From Merluccius polli (Eukaryota; Chordata; Actinopteri; Gadiformes; Merlucciidae), in assembly GCA_030340625.1 (NCBI GenBank), contig JAOPHQ010004288.1, forward strand, positions 162,393 through 226,392: a stretch of DNA of 64,000 nt, written 5' to 3'. Both the position numbers and the translations under genes were made by a program. The stretch's first letter is position 1. The number at the start of each line of letters is the position of its first letter. Positions 1 through 10,609 of this stretch are shown here, in pieces. A model generated the notes under the pieces. The model ran no database searches and had not been told where the DNA came from. It worked only from the letters and a program-made list of their open reading frames with translations.

Positions 1-114
1 AAACTTTATTGCCTGACAGCTGGGCCTAAACCTCCAAGGACATGAACTATGGGAGTTTTTTTGTTTTTCTAACTAAGTCTTTTTTTTGTTGTTTGCTCTT
101 TTATGCCTCCCCAG
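1..114 (+). other. lingo1: 3' end of intron upstream of the lingo1 coding exon
   Basis: The sequence has the elements of a vertebrate 3' splice site. A branch-point-like TCTAACT is centred on A72, a long T-rich tract runs from about 78 to 108, and CCCCAG ends at 114. The branch A lies 42 bases before the AG, a normal distance. The coding frame stays open upstream of the first good ATG to this AG and reads Gln-Val-Thr-Asn-Lys-Met, close to the start of a known mammalian LINGO1 isoform (Met-Gln-Val-Ser-Lys-Arg-Met). This supports an exon boundary at 115, with an upstream exon outside the window. Confidence 0.7.
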
Positions 115-126
115 GTAACTAACAAG

Positions 127-1977
127 ATGGCGGCCAGGGGTGCGAATGGGCGCAGCTACCACGTGGCGTGCTGGCAGCAGATTCTGATCCTGATGTTGGG
201 CACCGTTCTGTCTGGCTCCACCACAGGCTGCCCGTCCCGCTGCGAGTGCAACGTCCAAGAGCGCTCCGTGTTGTGCCACCGCAAGAAGCTCATGTCAGTT
301 CCGGAGGGAATCCCCACAGAAACGCGGCTTCTGGACCTCAGCAAGAACCGCATTCGGACCATCAACCCGGACGAGTTCTCCAGCTTTCCCAACCTGGAGC
401 ACCTGGAGCTCAACGAGAACACCATCTCCACGATTGAACCGGGAGCGTTCAACAACCTGTACGGCTTGCGGACGCTGGGCCTGCGTAGCAACAAACTGAA
501 GCTGATACAGCTTGGCGTTTTCACGGGCCTGAGCAATCTCACCCACCTGGACATAAGCGAGAACAAGATCGTCATCCTGTTGGACTACATGTTTCAGGAT
601 CTGTACAACCTGCGGTCCTTGGAGGTCGGCGACAACGACCTCGTTTTCATCTCTCATCGGGCATTTCATGGCCTCAGTAGCCTGGAGCACCTGAGCTTGG
701 AGAAATGCAACCTGTCCTCGGTGCCCACAGAGGCTTTCACCCACCTGCACAGCCTGGTGACGTTCAAGCTGCGCCACCTCAATATCAACGTGATACGGGA
801 TTACTCTTTCAAGAGGCTCTACCGGCTCAAAGTGTTGGAGATGGCCAACTGGCCATACTTGGATACTATGACGCCAAACTGCTTGTACGGATTAAACCTC
901 ACCTCTCTCACTATTGGAAATGCAAACCTTACTACTGTTCCCTATGTAGCCCTGCGACACTTGGTCTACCTACGCTTTCTGAACTTGTCCTACAACCCCA
1001 TCCACACCATCGAGGGAAATAAGCTCCACGATCTCCTTCGTCTTCAGGAGTTTCACTTGGTCGGTGGCAGGCTGGCGATGATCGAGCCCTACTCCTTCCG
1101 CGGTCTAAACTACCTGAAGATCCTGAACGTGTCCGGAAACTCCCTCAGTACCTTGGAGGAGTCTGCTTTCCACTCGGTGGGGAACCTGGAAACCCTGGCG
1201 CTGTACGACAACCCCCTCGCCTGCGACTGCCGACTGTTGTGGGTCTTCCGGAGAAGATGGAGGCTGAACTTTAACAAGCAACAGCCCACTTGCGCCTCCC
1301 CGGAGTTTGTCCAAGGCAAGGAGTTTAAGGACTTCCCAGACGTACTGCAGCCCAACTACTTCACCTGCCGCAAGTCCAGGATTAGGGATCGCAAACCCCA
1401 GCAGAAATTTGTCGACGAGGGGGCTATTGTCCATTTCACCTGCCAGGCGGATGGAGATCCTGCCCCCATGATCATGTGGCTGTCCCCACAGAAGAAGTAC
1501 ATCACCACCAAGACCATTGGAAGGCTCTCCGTGCTGCCAGATGGTACCCTTGAGGTGCGCTACGCTCAGATCCAGGACAATGGTACCTATGTCTGTATAG
1601 CCAGCAACGCAGGTGGGAACGACACATCCCTGGCCCATCTGCACATACATAGCTACTCGCCCGACTGGCCTCACCAGCCCAACAAGACCCTGGCCTTCAT
1701 GTTCAACCAGCCCACGGAGAACAGTACCAATGGTACGCGAGCCAACGCCCCGTTCCCCTTCGATATTAAGACTTTGATCATCGCTACCACGATGGGCTTT
1801 ATATCGTTCCTGGGCGTGGTGCTGTTCTGCCTGGTGCTGCTGTTCCTGTGGAGTAGAGGCAAGGGGAACACCAAACACAACATTGAGATCGAGTACGTAC
1901 CACGGAAGTCAGACGCCGGGATGAGCAGCGGCAACACTGCAGACGCTCCCCGTAAGTTTAACATGAAAATGATCTAA
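127..1977 (+). CDS. lingo1: LINGO1, leucine-rich repeat and Ig domain neuronal membrane protein
   Basis: Type I membrane protein of neurons and oligodendrocytes. In mammals LINGO1 is a component of the Nogo receptor (RTN4R-p75NTR/TROY) complex and restrains axon growth and myelination. From ATG 127 the protein has 616 residues, the length of known LINGO1. It shows a signal peptide (about 1-34, hydrophobic 17-33); LRRNT with Cys35/39/41/50; about 11-12 leucine-rich repeats (66-358); LRRCT with Cys366/368/389/413; an I-set Ig domain (about 425-507, Cys439-Cys490, DNGTYVC motif); many N-glycosylation sequons; a transmembrane helix (549-575); and a 41-residue tail with EIEYVPRKS, ending RKFNMKMI as in mammals. 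It is one uninterrupted coding exon, as in other vertebrates. The frame is open back to the splice acceptor at 114, so an upstream exon may supply an alternative Met. Teleosts have lingo1a and lingo1b; which one this is cannot be told here. Confidence 0.97.
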   Translation: MAARGANGRSYHVACWQQILILMLGTVLSGSTTGCPSRCECNVQERSVLCHRKKLMSVPEGIPTETRLLDLSKNRIRTINPDEFSSFPNLEHLELNENTISTIEPGAFNNLYGLRTLGLRSNKLKLIQLGVFTGLSNLTHLDISENKIVILLDYMFQDLYNLRSLEVGDNDLVFISHRAFHGLSSLEHLSLEKCNLSSVPTEAFTHLHSLVTFKLRHLNINVIRDYSFKRLYRLKVLEMANWPYLDTMTPNCLYGLNLTSLTIGNANLTTVPYVALRHLVYLRFLNLSYNPIHTIEGNKLHDLLRLQEFHLVGGRLAMIEPYSFRGLNYLKILNVSGNSLSTLEESAFHSVGNLETLALYDNPLACDCRLLWVFRRRWRLNFNKQQPTCASPEFVQGKEFKDFPDVLQPNYFTCRKSRIRDRKPQQKFVDEGAIVHFTCQADGDPAPMIMWLSPQKKYITTKTIGRLSVLPDGTLEVRYAQIQDNGTYVCIASNAGGNDTSLAHLHIHSYSPDWPHQPNKTLAFMFNQPTENSTNGTRANAPFPFDIKTLIIATTMGFISFLGVVLFCLVLLFLWSRGKGNTKHNIEIEYVPRKSDAGMSSGNTADAPRKFNMKMI

Positions 1978-2265
1978 GGAAAGCGGCGTGGCGAGGAGCT
2001 AGGGAACTTTTGAACTTTCTGAAAAAAGACAAACAATGGAAAGACTATTAAGACTTTTTGGTTGCCTCTCCTATGAACATGTGGACCCTGGTCTGTTAAC
2101 ATAAAGAAGTCTGTTTTTTTCTGACTAAAACACATCAATGGAGGACCTTTCTTGGCTTTTAAGTGAAGGGGGATCTGGCTTGGAGGATGGTAGTGGGTTT
2201 TGGTGATTTCTAGGCCTTGCTTGAAGGTCAGTTTTGTGGTAAGCAGATAATATCTGGGGATTCAT

Positions 2266-2267
<2 letters not shown>

Positions 2268-2336
<69 letters not shown>
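2268..2336. repeat. (TA)n microsatellite in the lingo1 3' UTR
   Basis: An uninterrupted TA run of about 69 bases, 290 bases after the stop codon. If transcribed it is self-complementary and can fold on itself. The open frames around it are artefacts of the repeat. Confidence 0.97.
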
Positions 2337-2339
<3 letters not shown>

Positions 2340-4342
2340 GATAGAAAGAAATACAAAAGGATGCAGGTGATCTCTGTAGGCCATTGGTGTGCTTCTGTTT
2401 GTATTTTAATTAGCATTATTTTTTTATCTAATAGGAAATGTTTGCATAAAAGTGACATGAAGAAATATTATGGTTGGTGAGCACATTTACATACTATTGG
2501 TAATACCTTAATATAACGTAATACATGCTGCAACTTCATACAATCAGTACATGAAGAAATGTGTTGTTGTCAATGTTATTCACTAAGTCTACTTTATTGG
2601 ACAGTGGTTGTCTGATTTTATTTATTTTTTTGTATTCAAATTGTAATGCACCATCATAACAATAGAGGAATTTAAAGAAGTGCGTTGTGGTGTATTTAAC
2701 TTTACCTCAATTACACTTTTTTAGTGCTTGCCTGAATTTCTAAACAACACGTTGGCCAATACTAGTTATTTGAATATAATACGATCCTATTTTGTTTGAA
2801 GTCATCAATCTTTTTGTCTACATTTTCATAATGTGGTTCTATTTTAGTACTCGCTTAGAAAACACATAAGTAATACATTAATGTATTATCCTCATGTTTA
2901 CTGACTAATTAACAAATTCTGTAATTTTTTGATACTAAAAAAAATAATTACACTACTAACACATGGATGCCAAACCACTAGCATCTCCTCAACTAACACA
3001 GTAACATAATATACAAATTTAAATGAATGGCTTATCTTACAGCCTTGCACATTCTTTGGAGATGTGTTAGTATATTAACCAATATAAAGAATGAATGCTA
3101 TATACAACAATATTAATTCATGGCTCAGTAAACAACAAAAGATTTTGATTCTGATTCATCAGTTTTCTGTAAGCATTCATTCACACGACAAAAATTGAGT
3201 ATGACCCATGTTTATCTGGCAGCCAATAACATTTCAATTCAATATTCAATATTTATTGTTTTGCCAAGCATTTCATTGACAAAAGGACAATTGATGAAGA
3301 GTGATGTGAAGAGTAGCTGCTGTACACACACACACACACTGCCAAAAAATATGTAGGAAAATACGTATTGTAGCACTCAGACATAATAGAGAATACTTAG
3401 GCAAAGCCCTTTCATCTAGCATCCGCTTAGACCTTGGACCATTTAAACTTGCATGTTAGTGGACCTTATGTAATGGTATTACTAACACTACTTGCGATGT
3501 GCTCAGCAACTTGCAGTATTTCTTTCATTGGTGGTCATAGCTGTAATATTTTTTTGGTTTAACTCAATGAATCCATTCCCCCTCCTCCCCGTACCCCCTA
3601 TCAAACCCACAGAAATTAACTTTGAAGAAGGTTTGGTATACAGCACCCCCCCCAACCCCCAATGCCGTGTTTTGTGGAGATACAACATACAAAGAACTGC
3701 AGCATTTCCCGCGACCAAACAGTCCTTGCATATAAAAAATCCCAAGATTTACACCCCTTACCCCTTTTTTTTTTGTTTTTAAAGCGCACACATTGTGGCC
3801 AGCTGGGCTTTGTGAGTTTGTGTGTGTGCGAGGAGGCGATCGTCGAGGCATTCAGGACGGATGACATAACAGACACAAATGCCACTGTAATGGTCTGCAA
3901 TGCTCTGGAAGTATGGACTATGGGAAACGCACGCAGATGGATGGGGCGACACAGATGGTTTCAGCCGACATGAAGCGCTCTCAAACAGCTCTGGTGTAAT
4001 CCGTTTTGCAGAAAGGACCGAAAAAAAAAAAAAGGAGGCAAAGAAAAAAAAAAAACAGTGATTATGGCTTATGGTTCTCCCTTTTGCTGATTACGGATGC
4101 TCTCTTTGTTCAAGTGTGGCTACTGTACCCGGCCGCTTACAGTCCAGGACCATACTGGGGATCTTAGTTTGTGTTCTGTTTTGTTTTTGTTCGTCTTTTC
4201 TCCTGTTGCTTTTTTAATTTGTATTTGTTCCTTTGACCCTGGACTATGTGAACTATGTAGTCAAAGCCAACTTTTTACAAAAAGATATATATATAAAAAA
4301 AATAATTCTATGGAAAAAAAATACATTCAAATTGTTCTGTGC

Positions 4343-4348
4343 AATAAA
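4343..4348 (+). terminator. lingo1: candidate poly(A) signal of lingo1
   Basis: This AATAAA hexamer is the only canonical signal noticed between the lingo1 stop and here. A T-rich element lies 13-25 bases downstream (4361-4373). It would give a 3' UTR of about 2.4 kb. Confidence 0.45.
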
Positions 4349-4374
4349 GTAATATGCAGATTTTCTTTTTTTTA

Positions 4375-6500
4375 ATTAACAAAATTTTGTTGATGTTGAC
4401 TTGTTGACAATATGGTATGTTGTATTAAACAATCTATGGAGTTTTTTTTAAAAGACACAATTGTCATATCTTGATTTTGAACAAAATTGGTGATTAATTG
4501 GTATTTAAAATGTGCCAGAAAGAAGATTTTAAGTTGCGTCCATTAAATAAGCTGCTAATTACTTTCACAGTAACTGACCCAGTACACATTATTGGTTTCC
4601 CAAAGTCACGTTATATCTTTGATAGAGAAATTAACACAACAGTTTCTAATCTTGTACATTTATATGGTTTTGTAAAATATCTCTTGAGCATTTTAGTATT
4701 CAGAAAATACTTGCTTAGTAACAGACTTGGCCCGATTTCTTGGAGAAACATTAACAAATTGGGTTACCCTTTCTTTGAAGGTTACGGGGAAATGACCAGG
4801 GATATGACGAGAATAGCATACTTCCATAAAGCGCAGCTCGCCACACATTCTGTTTGAATCTCCGTCTCATTGCTTTTATTTTACATCGCTCCTGCCTCGG
4901 ATAGCAATCCAGGGGGACATTTTGACAGTATTTTTTTCTCCCTCCCCTCAAGCTGTATCAAAGAACACTCATTTATCTTCTCACTTGAAAACACACAGAA
5001 GAAATAGAGGAAGAGAAAAGCTATTCTCGCGTCTGTCCTGGGAATGACGGAAAATCCATTGTTTCCATTCTTCACATCGAATTTGTGCCTGATTTTTTAG
5101 GTCAACGTCTCTGCTGATGGATTCTCAGGATTGTTGAAATCAAACTTAAGACGTTGATGTATGGGCCCATCCATCTTATGCAGCAGCTACTGTGTGGATA
5201 AAGAGTAGACTCGTTGGAGCAGCAGCCATGATTGGCGACATTAGCATAGTGTACAGTGCTTGTCCTCCGCATTTTCCCAAACACTATTTTCCTTCTTTTT
5301 TATTTAACAGGATCATGTATACACTGGAGATGGCAGTTTTTTTTTCTGTATAAGGCTAATTAAATTAGCCGCTATTAGTCTGCGAGCCCGATGTGTATAT
5401 GCTATTGTCCCAATCTAATTTTTTTGTTGACCCTCTCCAGGTCCCAGAGTGCTGGGACTCATCACTTGACAGCTAAATACTGAAGCTGCTGTAATTGGTG
5501 CTAAGGCTAAGCTCCTCTTGTGTCCAAAGGAATAAATGAAAACTTGCTTCTAGAGTAAGGCTTGACGGTAATGGCAATTTAATCAGATACCACATGCAAA
5601 AATGCAAATATCAAGATTAATAGCAAGGTATTTAAAGTGCATTTCTCACAATCATTTAATATTCACAGTAGAGTGTATGCTAATTTTTCAACAAGCAATA
5701 TATGAGAATAATGGATTTCACTGATTATTGTACCCACTATTACGGCATTCAAACCCCAGATTAAAAAACATAAAATATTCCTCAAAAGCATTCATTTAAA
5801 ATACATATCATGTCATGAAAATGGAAATTAATAATTTGATGGTGGTGGTGGTAAGTATTTATTTAATTACTAAATAATGTCGGTACCAAGTTTGCTTTTT
5901 ATTGAACTAACAGAAAAGTAGATAAAAAAGCATTATAGACATAAAACTGGTTACAGCTACCAAAACAAATGAAACAAAAATAAAATCATGTTTGTACATG
6001 CCTACATACATATGCATATGATTGCAGTACATCAGTCTACATAATAACACATAATATACAAGAGTAAAAAAAAAGCAAATATCAATCATATTGAATATCA
6101 ATGAAAAGTCACATTAAAGCAGTTAAAAGCATACAAATTAAGAATAAGCTCATTGAGATAAATATGTTCAAATGAGATTGCTAATTACTTCAATACTTGT
6201 CCATGCATAAATAGTGCTACCCTCCCTTTAACCTTGTACACAAACTCCCATGAGTCTGTACCATAGTCTGTATGAAGGCTGTACCAAATATGTAATTACT
6301 GGTTGAACTACGAGTTGAGCTAGTGAATCCCCAGCCCCTATTGAATCACCACAGAATTATCTTATTTATCCATGTATTATTCACAGAAAATGATGCGCTA
6401 TTTCTTTGTTAATAAAAGTTAGTAGTTTGACACCGCCAGACCAATTTGCAAATGCTTGTTTGTCTCGAACCTCTCAGTTCATTGTCAAATTCCAAGGGGC
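4375..6500. other. intergenic, no gene recognised
   Basis: AT-rich DNA with frequent stops in all frames and no recognisable protein family. The interval 5320-5560 is less simple in composition, with several TAAT cores and unique sequence, and could be a conserved non-coding element. The rest (5570-6430) is A/T-rich without structure that I can name. Confidence 0.6.
5340..5560. promoter_or_regulatory. possible conserved non-coding element near lingo1
   Basis: Unique, mixed-composition sequence in an otherwise AT-rich desert. It has clustered TAAT/ATTA homeodomain-type cores near 5357-5378 and a TTGACAGCTAAAT motif near 5466. This is a judgement from texture only; conservation was not measured. 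Confidence 0.2.
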
Positions 6501-6504
6501 AATT

Positions 6505-6927
6505 GGGTAATCCTACAACCAATCAGAGCAATGAAACGTGTGACGTGGCGCTCAGCGACGGAAAACTTTTACCAAATACTGTCAGATGTACGGCAAACAC
6601 ATCTTTCTTATCAACAAAAGCTTTAAATGCAGTTGTTGGTTCTTCTTTTTGAGAAAATATACCTTCCGGTTCATTTGAATACTCTCGCGATAGCGGATTC
6701 AACAGACCGTTCCACATCAGCGGCAGCCATCTTGGTTGTTTACGAAAATGCCTCAATGCACTCCTCTGTACAGTCATTGTATCAAAACTGCCTCATATCA
6801 GATAAACCGTTGTGATTGGCCCAATCCGCGCCAGGTCGGCTGGAAATCTGTCTGAACGGGAGGGGGGCCAGACATATCTGCCAGAGCAAATAAAACATCA
6901 GCTTGCAGATTTGTCTGGTTCCCAGGC
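6505..6927 (-). mobile_element. non-autonomous DNA transposon carrying a helicase-gene fragment
   Basis: The minus strand starts with a TE-like GCCTGGGAACCAGACAAAT sequence (6927 down), runs into a translation start with a Kozak-like ACCAAGATGGC, codes for about 55 residues of a RecQ-like helicase N-terminus, then breaks off shortly after the Walker A region into unrelated sequence (ACCAATCAGAGC-type, 6517-6530). That layout fits an internal-deletion derivative of a helicase-bearing fish transposon. Exact ends and target duplication were not found. Confidence 0.5.
6565..6730 (-). pseudogene. fragment of transposon-borne RecQ-like helicase gene
   Basis: Reading the minus strand from ATG 6728-6730 gives MAAADVERSVESAIARVFK, then a stop or frameshift, then in another frame a stretch containing FKAFVDKKDVFAV and a degenerate FGKS. 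The intact family has DVFAVLPTGFGKS, the helicase Walker A motif. Here the LPTG part is altered to HLTV, and all downstream helicase motifs (DEAD/DEVH box, motifs III-VI) are absent. The copy cannot encode an active enzyme. Assignment rests on remembered similarity to the multicopy RecQ-like genes in fish genomes. Confidence 0.5.
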
Positions 6928-6929
6928 AA

Positions 6930-7191
6930 AACAAAAAATTAGCCTAATGCAGGAGCATTTCTAGGCGACCTTCCTAGTTTATATTCTGAAGGTATCTCTG
7001 GAAAATGCAATTCCCCCCTCGCCCCAAACCGCTGGCCCCAAGATATCAGACGCCCTACACTTAACCGCCTTTGACTGGCTTTCTCCTCTTCCGCTCTCTT
7101 GGCAAGCTCAGCCACTATTGCATTTTTGCCAGGAAACTGTCCAAAAAGGCAATCACAGGAGTCTCGTTTTTGCCCAGGCCATATGCCACAG

Positions 7192-7233
<42 letters not shown>

Positions 7234-8680
7234 GGCAGCTCTATTTAACCTCTTTATTTATGGAAGAGCCTAATGAAAGAGTCATGAGTTTGCCATTTGG
7301 GAAAAAAATAGTCCAACTCTTTTTGTTTTACAGTTGTGTTTGAAGCAAAAAAGTGATGTGTGACCTACACATTTTGCACTTCAATGACGGCATGCATGTT
7401 CTTTCAAGGTGAGTTGGGTGATTAACTTAAGGTGCTGATTTATTTGATTAATTCGTTTACAACCGTCTATTGTTTTGTGTAACAGAGGGGCCTAAATATG
7501 CCAGACTGGAATAATTGTAGGGGCCAGTTGCATATTAGCACAATTCAAATAACTTGTCCTTACCCTACTTGGCTCAAGGACAGCCGCTAGCAGATACTCC
7601 ACAGAGCACCTGGGACAAGTGCTGATGCAAGACAGATATTGGGACCTGATGATAGCAGCAGAACCAGCACCCCCACTCTCATTTCAAGGCATTGTTTGGA
7701 GATGGTAGCTGCTAAGTGTATGGATTTCGTTTCCATATACCTTCTCCATCTACTCCTGTATGGAGCGGTTCTGCTTGCCAACAGGACCTATTTCAAGATG
7801 GCTGTGTGTGTGTCGTGTTATCTGTTTTCAAATTGAACTCCTTGTTTATTTTCACAGACAAATTGTCTTCTATGAAATACAGAGAGAGACCCGTCTTCTT
7901 TTTCAGTAAAAAAAAAAACAAGTCATACATCTCTTAATAACTCGAAATAACGTCCAATTAAAATCTCTTCTCTGTAGGAGGTTTGTCTGTGATCAAATCC
8001 ATCAAGAAAAGTTAATTATAGGGAAATGACATGGCTTTTGTAAACCATGACATTTACATTAATGCATTGCGAAAGCTGAAAAGAACAACAGCATTTTGCG
8101 TTTATGTTGTTCATGTTTACTCAAATACATCTTGAAAATGTTACATATGTCAAACAGCAGGCGTTAAGACAGAACAAAACACCTACAGTGTGTTTATGTT
8201 GATCAGCAATCATAGCACTATTCCCCAAGGTTATTTAATTCCCCGGGCCTGATGATGATCAGTCCAGTTCGTCTGCCAGTTAATTGATCAATTGACATTG
8301 ATTGGTTTGGGAGTCCACTAACCAAGGGTTATTGTAGTCCCTGAGTAGGAGAAAGGAACCATAATCAATAGCAGTCCTTAACACTGATATGTTCCATGTG
8401 ACTATCGGTCCTGATAAAGCAACATATGTGAAATGTATTCAGCAGCAATACCCAGTTGACTTCGGCGGGTCTCGAGGCGTCTTCGTATTCGTCCACAGTT
8501 CAGCTTTTCACACTTTGTTTATTCTGCGTGACATTGGATTTCAATTAGCCAACAAACACACTCCACATTGTACTGTTTAGTGGATGTTACATACAGAATA
8601 CCTGTTCTGATTTGAGTTAACTCGCTCTGCAGATGCAGATACATGTGTAAAATCATTAAAAAAAGAACAGAATATTTAAG
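6930..8680. other. intergenic with a (TC)n microsatellite
   Basis: A (TC)n run lies at 7194-7229. No protein family, RNA or dated mobile element was recognised. Reading frames of 60-90 codons here overlap one another and show no coding character. Confidence 0.6.
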
Positions 8681-8682
8681 CT

Positions 8683-8832
8683 TGTATCCAAAGCAACTTC
8701 CAGTGAATTTAGATACAGGTAATTTAGGCATATTGCTGAAGGATGGCTAGAGGTAGGCTGTGTGGACACTGGGGGTAAAACCCAGTACTTTGTGGCTGGG
8801 AGAAGAACCCCCTTTACCACTCCACTATCCTG
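8683..8832 (-). mobile_element. tRNA-derived SINE copy (old)
   Basis: The plus strand begins with TGTATCCAAAGCAACTTC, the inverse of the fish SINE tail GTCGCTTTGGATAAA. It ends near CCACTATCCTG, the inverse of a tRNA-like head (GGATAGTGGAGTGGTAAAG). A degenerate B box lies around 8775-8790. Related copies lie at 9158, 13044, 52722 and 59685. Confidence 0.5.
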
Positions 8833-9157
8833 TTCCCATAACTATTTCAGTGTGAGCATGAATCTGTTACTCAAATGGATTCAACCTCACATCAGAATCT
8901 GAAGATGGTGAGGCAGTAACTGTCATGTCACTGTACACATCAGAGCCTGTTGTCCAGACAGTTGATTGTGGCAATGCAGTACATGCTACATGCTACTACA
9001 GCCAATTATGACTCCCATAACACAGCTGCTGCTAATCAAATACACATTTTTCAATCCGCCTCACTCATCCGCCCATTCTGACTGCGATCGGAAGCATAGG
9101 TTCAGTGAAAGTAGCCGGAATGATCAACACGCTGTTACTACTATTGCTCTTTAATTT

Positions 9158-9245
9158 TATTTATCCAAAGCGACTTACAGTGAATGTCATAAAGGAGCAG
9201 GTAGGCTGAGGACACCGGGGATCGAACCGGTGCCTAGCCATGGCA
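9158..9245 (-). mobile_element. tRNA-derived SINE copy with intact B box
   Basis: The plus strand starts TTATCCAAAGCGACTTACAG and contains GGGATCGAACC at 9218-9228. On the minus strand this reads GGTTCGATCCC, a perfect polymerase III B box. It is shorter than the full family and lacks a clear A box. Confidence 0.6.
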
Positions 9246-9249
9246 TCAT

Positions 9250-10260
9250 CCTGCCGTGTGCTCATTTTCTTCATTTTAGTTTTTTAAACGTATACATCTC
9301 GTAACCACAACATTTGACATCAAAACAAATATGTTGATGGAGATGCACATTAATAAATAGATAATGGCACATAGGCCACTTTGAGGAAACACATTGCACA
9401 TTGAAATGTTAGTAAAAACGCTCCGACAGGATAATTCACAGTCCAGCTGAGGTAGACGGGTGGATTGCGATGACTTAAGGACGCCTTACACCAGCTTAAC
9501 ATTGCAAAAAAATTTGACTTTGATCAATTGACATGTTCTCCTAGTCTGAGACTCAAATCCCCCAGTGTCTAAAACTGGGTGGAATATAAGAAAAAAACGA
9601 CTTGAAAGCCTCACACTGACTTTCATTTTTCGGCAGAAGCCCATGAGATGAGCTGCACAAAGGCAGGCATGGCACCACACAGCTGTATGTGTATTGCACA
9701 CAGTCTAAGCTGTTTGGGCCCTCGCACAACATCCATCACTACAGCAGACACCATTCAGACGAGCACAATCATTCTTCTCCTTCTTTGCGCTGCTTTCAAT
9801 TATTTTTAAAAAAGCTGTCGAAAAAGGAGGCGAGGAAATCCTTACCCTTTTAAGCTTCCAAGAAATGGAGGAAGACATTGTGAAACTGAATTAATAACAG
9901 GGTTGTTTTTTTGCTTGTAAAATAACATGAAAAGGCTCCAGGGAATGGTGTGATTCTGGAAGGTTTTGCTCACAAGTCCTTCTTGCCAAACACACAGTTA
10001 AATCATGGTCCTCATCTGTGCTCGTCGCACAAATCGAAAGTCTGATAGCAGACAAGCTCAAATCTGGGGCGTTCAAGAAAACTCGGCCAGCACTAGTAAA
10101 CTGTAAAAAAAAAAAAAAAAAGTGTCTGTAAAGGTTTCAAAACAAGGCCATGTACACTTGGCCACTGTATGAATACACTTATTATAATCCCCCTCTGAAA
10201 GCGCCATCCATTCGTGCAAATTAGTTTTTCAAACAAGGGAAACAAGGTGTAACTCCACTC
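9250..10260. other. intergenic, nothing recognised
   Basis: Mixed AT-rich sequence with an A17-type run near 10107-10121. There are no coding, RNA or repeat signals that I can name. Confidence 0.55.
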
Positions 10261-10319
10261 CTTTCAGTTTTTGGTTTCCGGCCCAGGCTCTGTGCCGTCT
10301 CCCTCCTAGAAGTTGTGCT

Positions 10320-10568
10320 GATCCGTAGTTCTGCTATAACATAGTAGGACCGCTGGATCAGTAGTTCTGCTATAACATAGGACCGCTGGATCAGTAGTCC
10401 TGCTATAACATAGTAGGACCGCTGGATCAGTAGTTCTGCTATAACATAGTAGGACCGCTGGATCAGTAGTTCTGCTATAACATAGTAGGACCGCTGGATC
10501 AGTAGTTCTGCTATAACATAGTAGGACCGCTGGATCAGTAGTTCTGCTATAACATAGTAGGACCGCTG
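10320..10568 (+). repeat. 36-bp minisatellite array, copy 1 (7 units)
   Basis: Seven head-to-tail units begin GATCAGTAGTTCTGC and end GGACCGCTG. They start at 10320, 10356, 10389, 10425, 10461, 10497 and 10533. Unit 2 is 33 bp because a TAG is missing. Each unit contains an imperfect palindrome, GTTCTGCTAT-AAC-ATAGTAGGAC. The flanks (GGCTCTGTGCC on the left, GGATCCCAGATT on the right) recur, inverted, around the array at 62624-63002. The long open frame across it arises because the period is a multiple of three. Confidence 0.95.
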
Positions 10569-10609
10569 GATCCCAGATTTCATCAAGCTGACCTCAGGAT
10601 GCGATGTTC

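Larger units (their letters stand above)
1978..4365 (+). other. lingo1: probable lingo1 3' UTR
   Basis: After the TAA stop at 1975-1977 there is no coding signal. The region is AT-rich and holds a (TA)n run, a short (AC)n run near 3323-3339, a poly-pyrimidine stretch near 3760-3780 and A-rich runs near 4021-4054. A canonical AATAAA at 4343 is followed by a T-rich stretch at 4361-4373, which makes a plausible transcript end. A weaker CATAAA at 2100-2105 with a downstream T run could be a proximal site. The UTR extent is inferred, not shown by transcripts. Confidence 0.45.

Noticed and set aside
3492..3973. Two overlapping plus frames of about 100 codons in the putative 3' UTR
   Set aside because: Low complexity, overlapping frames on both strands and no similarity; UTR interpretation is simpler.
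10320..10568. CRISPR-like array of 36-bp repeats
   Set aside because: Units are contiguous with no unique spacers, there are no cas genes, and the genome is vertebrate.
10221..10586. 121-codon minus-strand frame with repeated QRSYYVIAELL
   Set aside because: Arises because the 36-bp minisatellite period is a multiple of three; no protein family, and the array breaks into other frames where units are lost.
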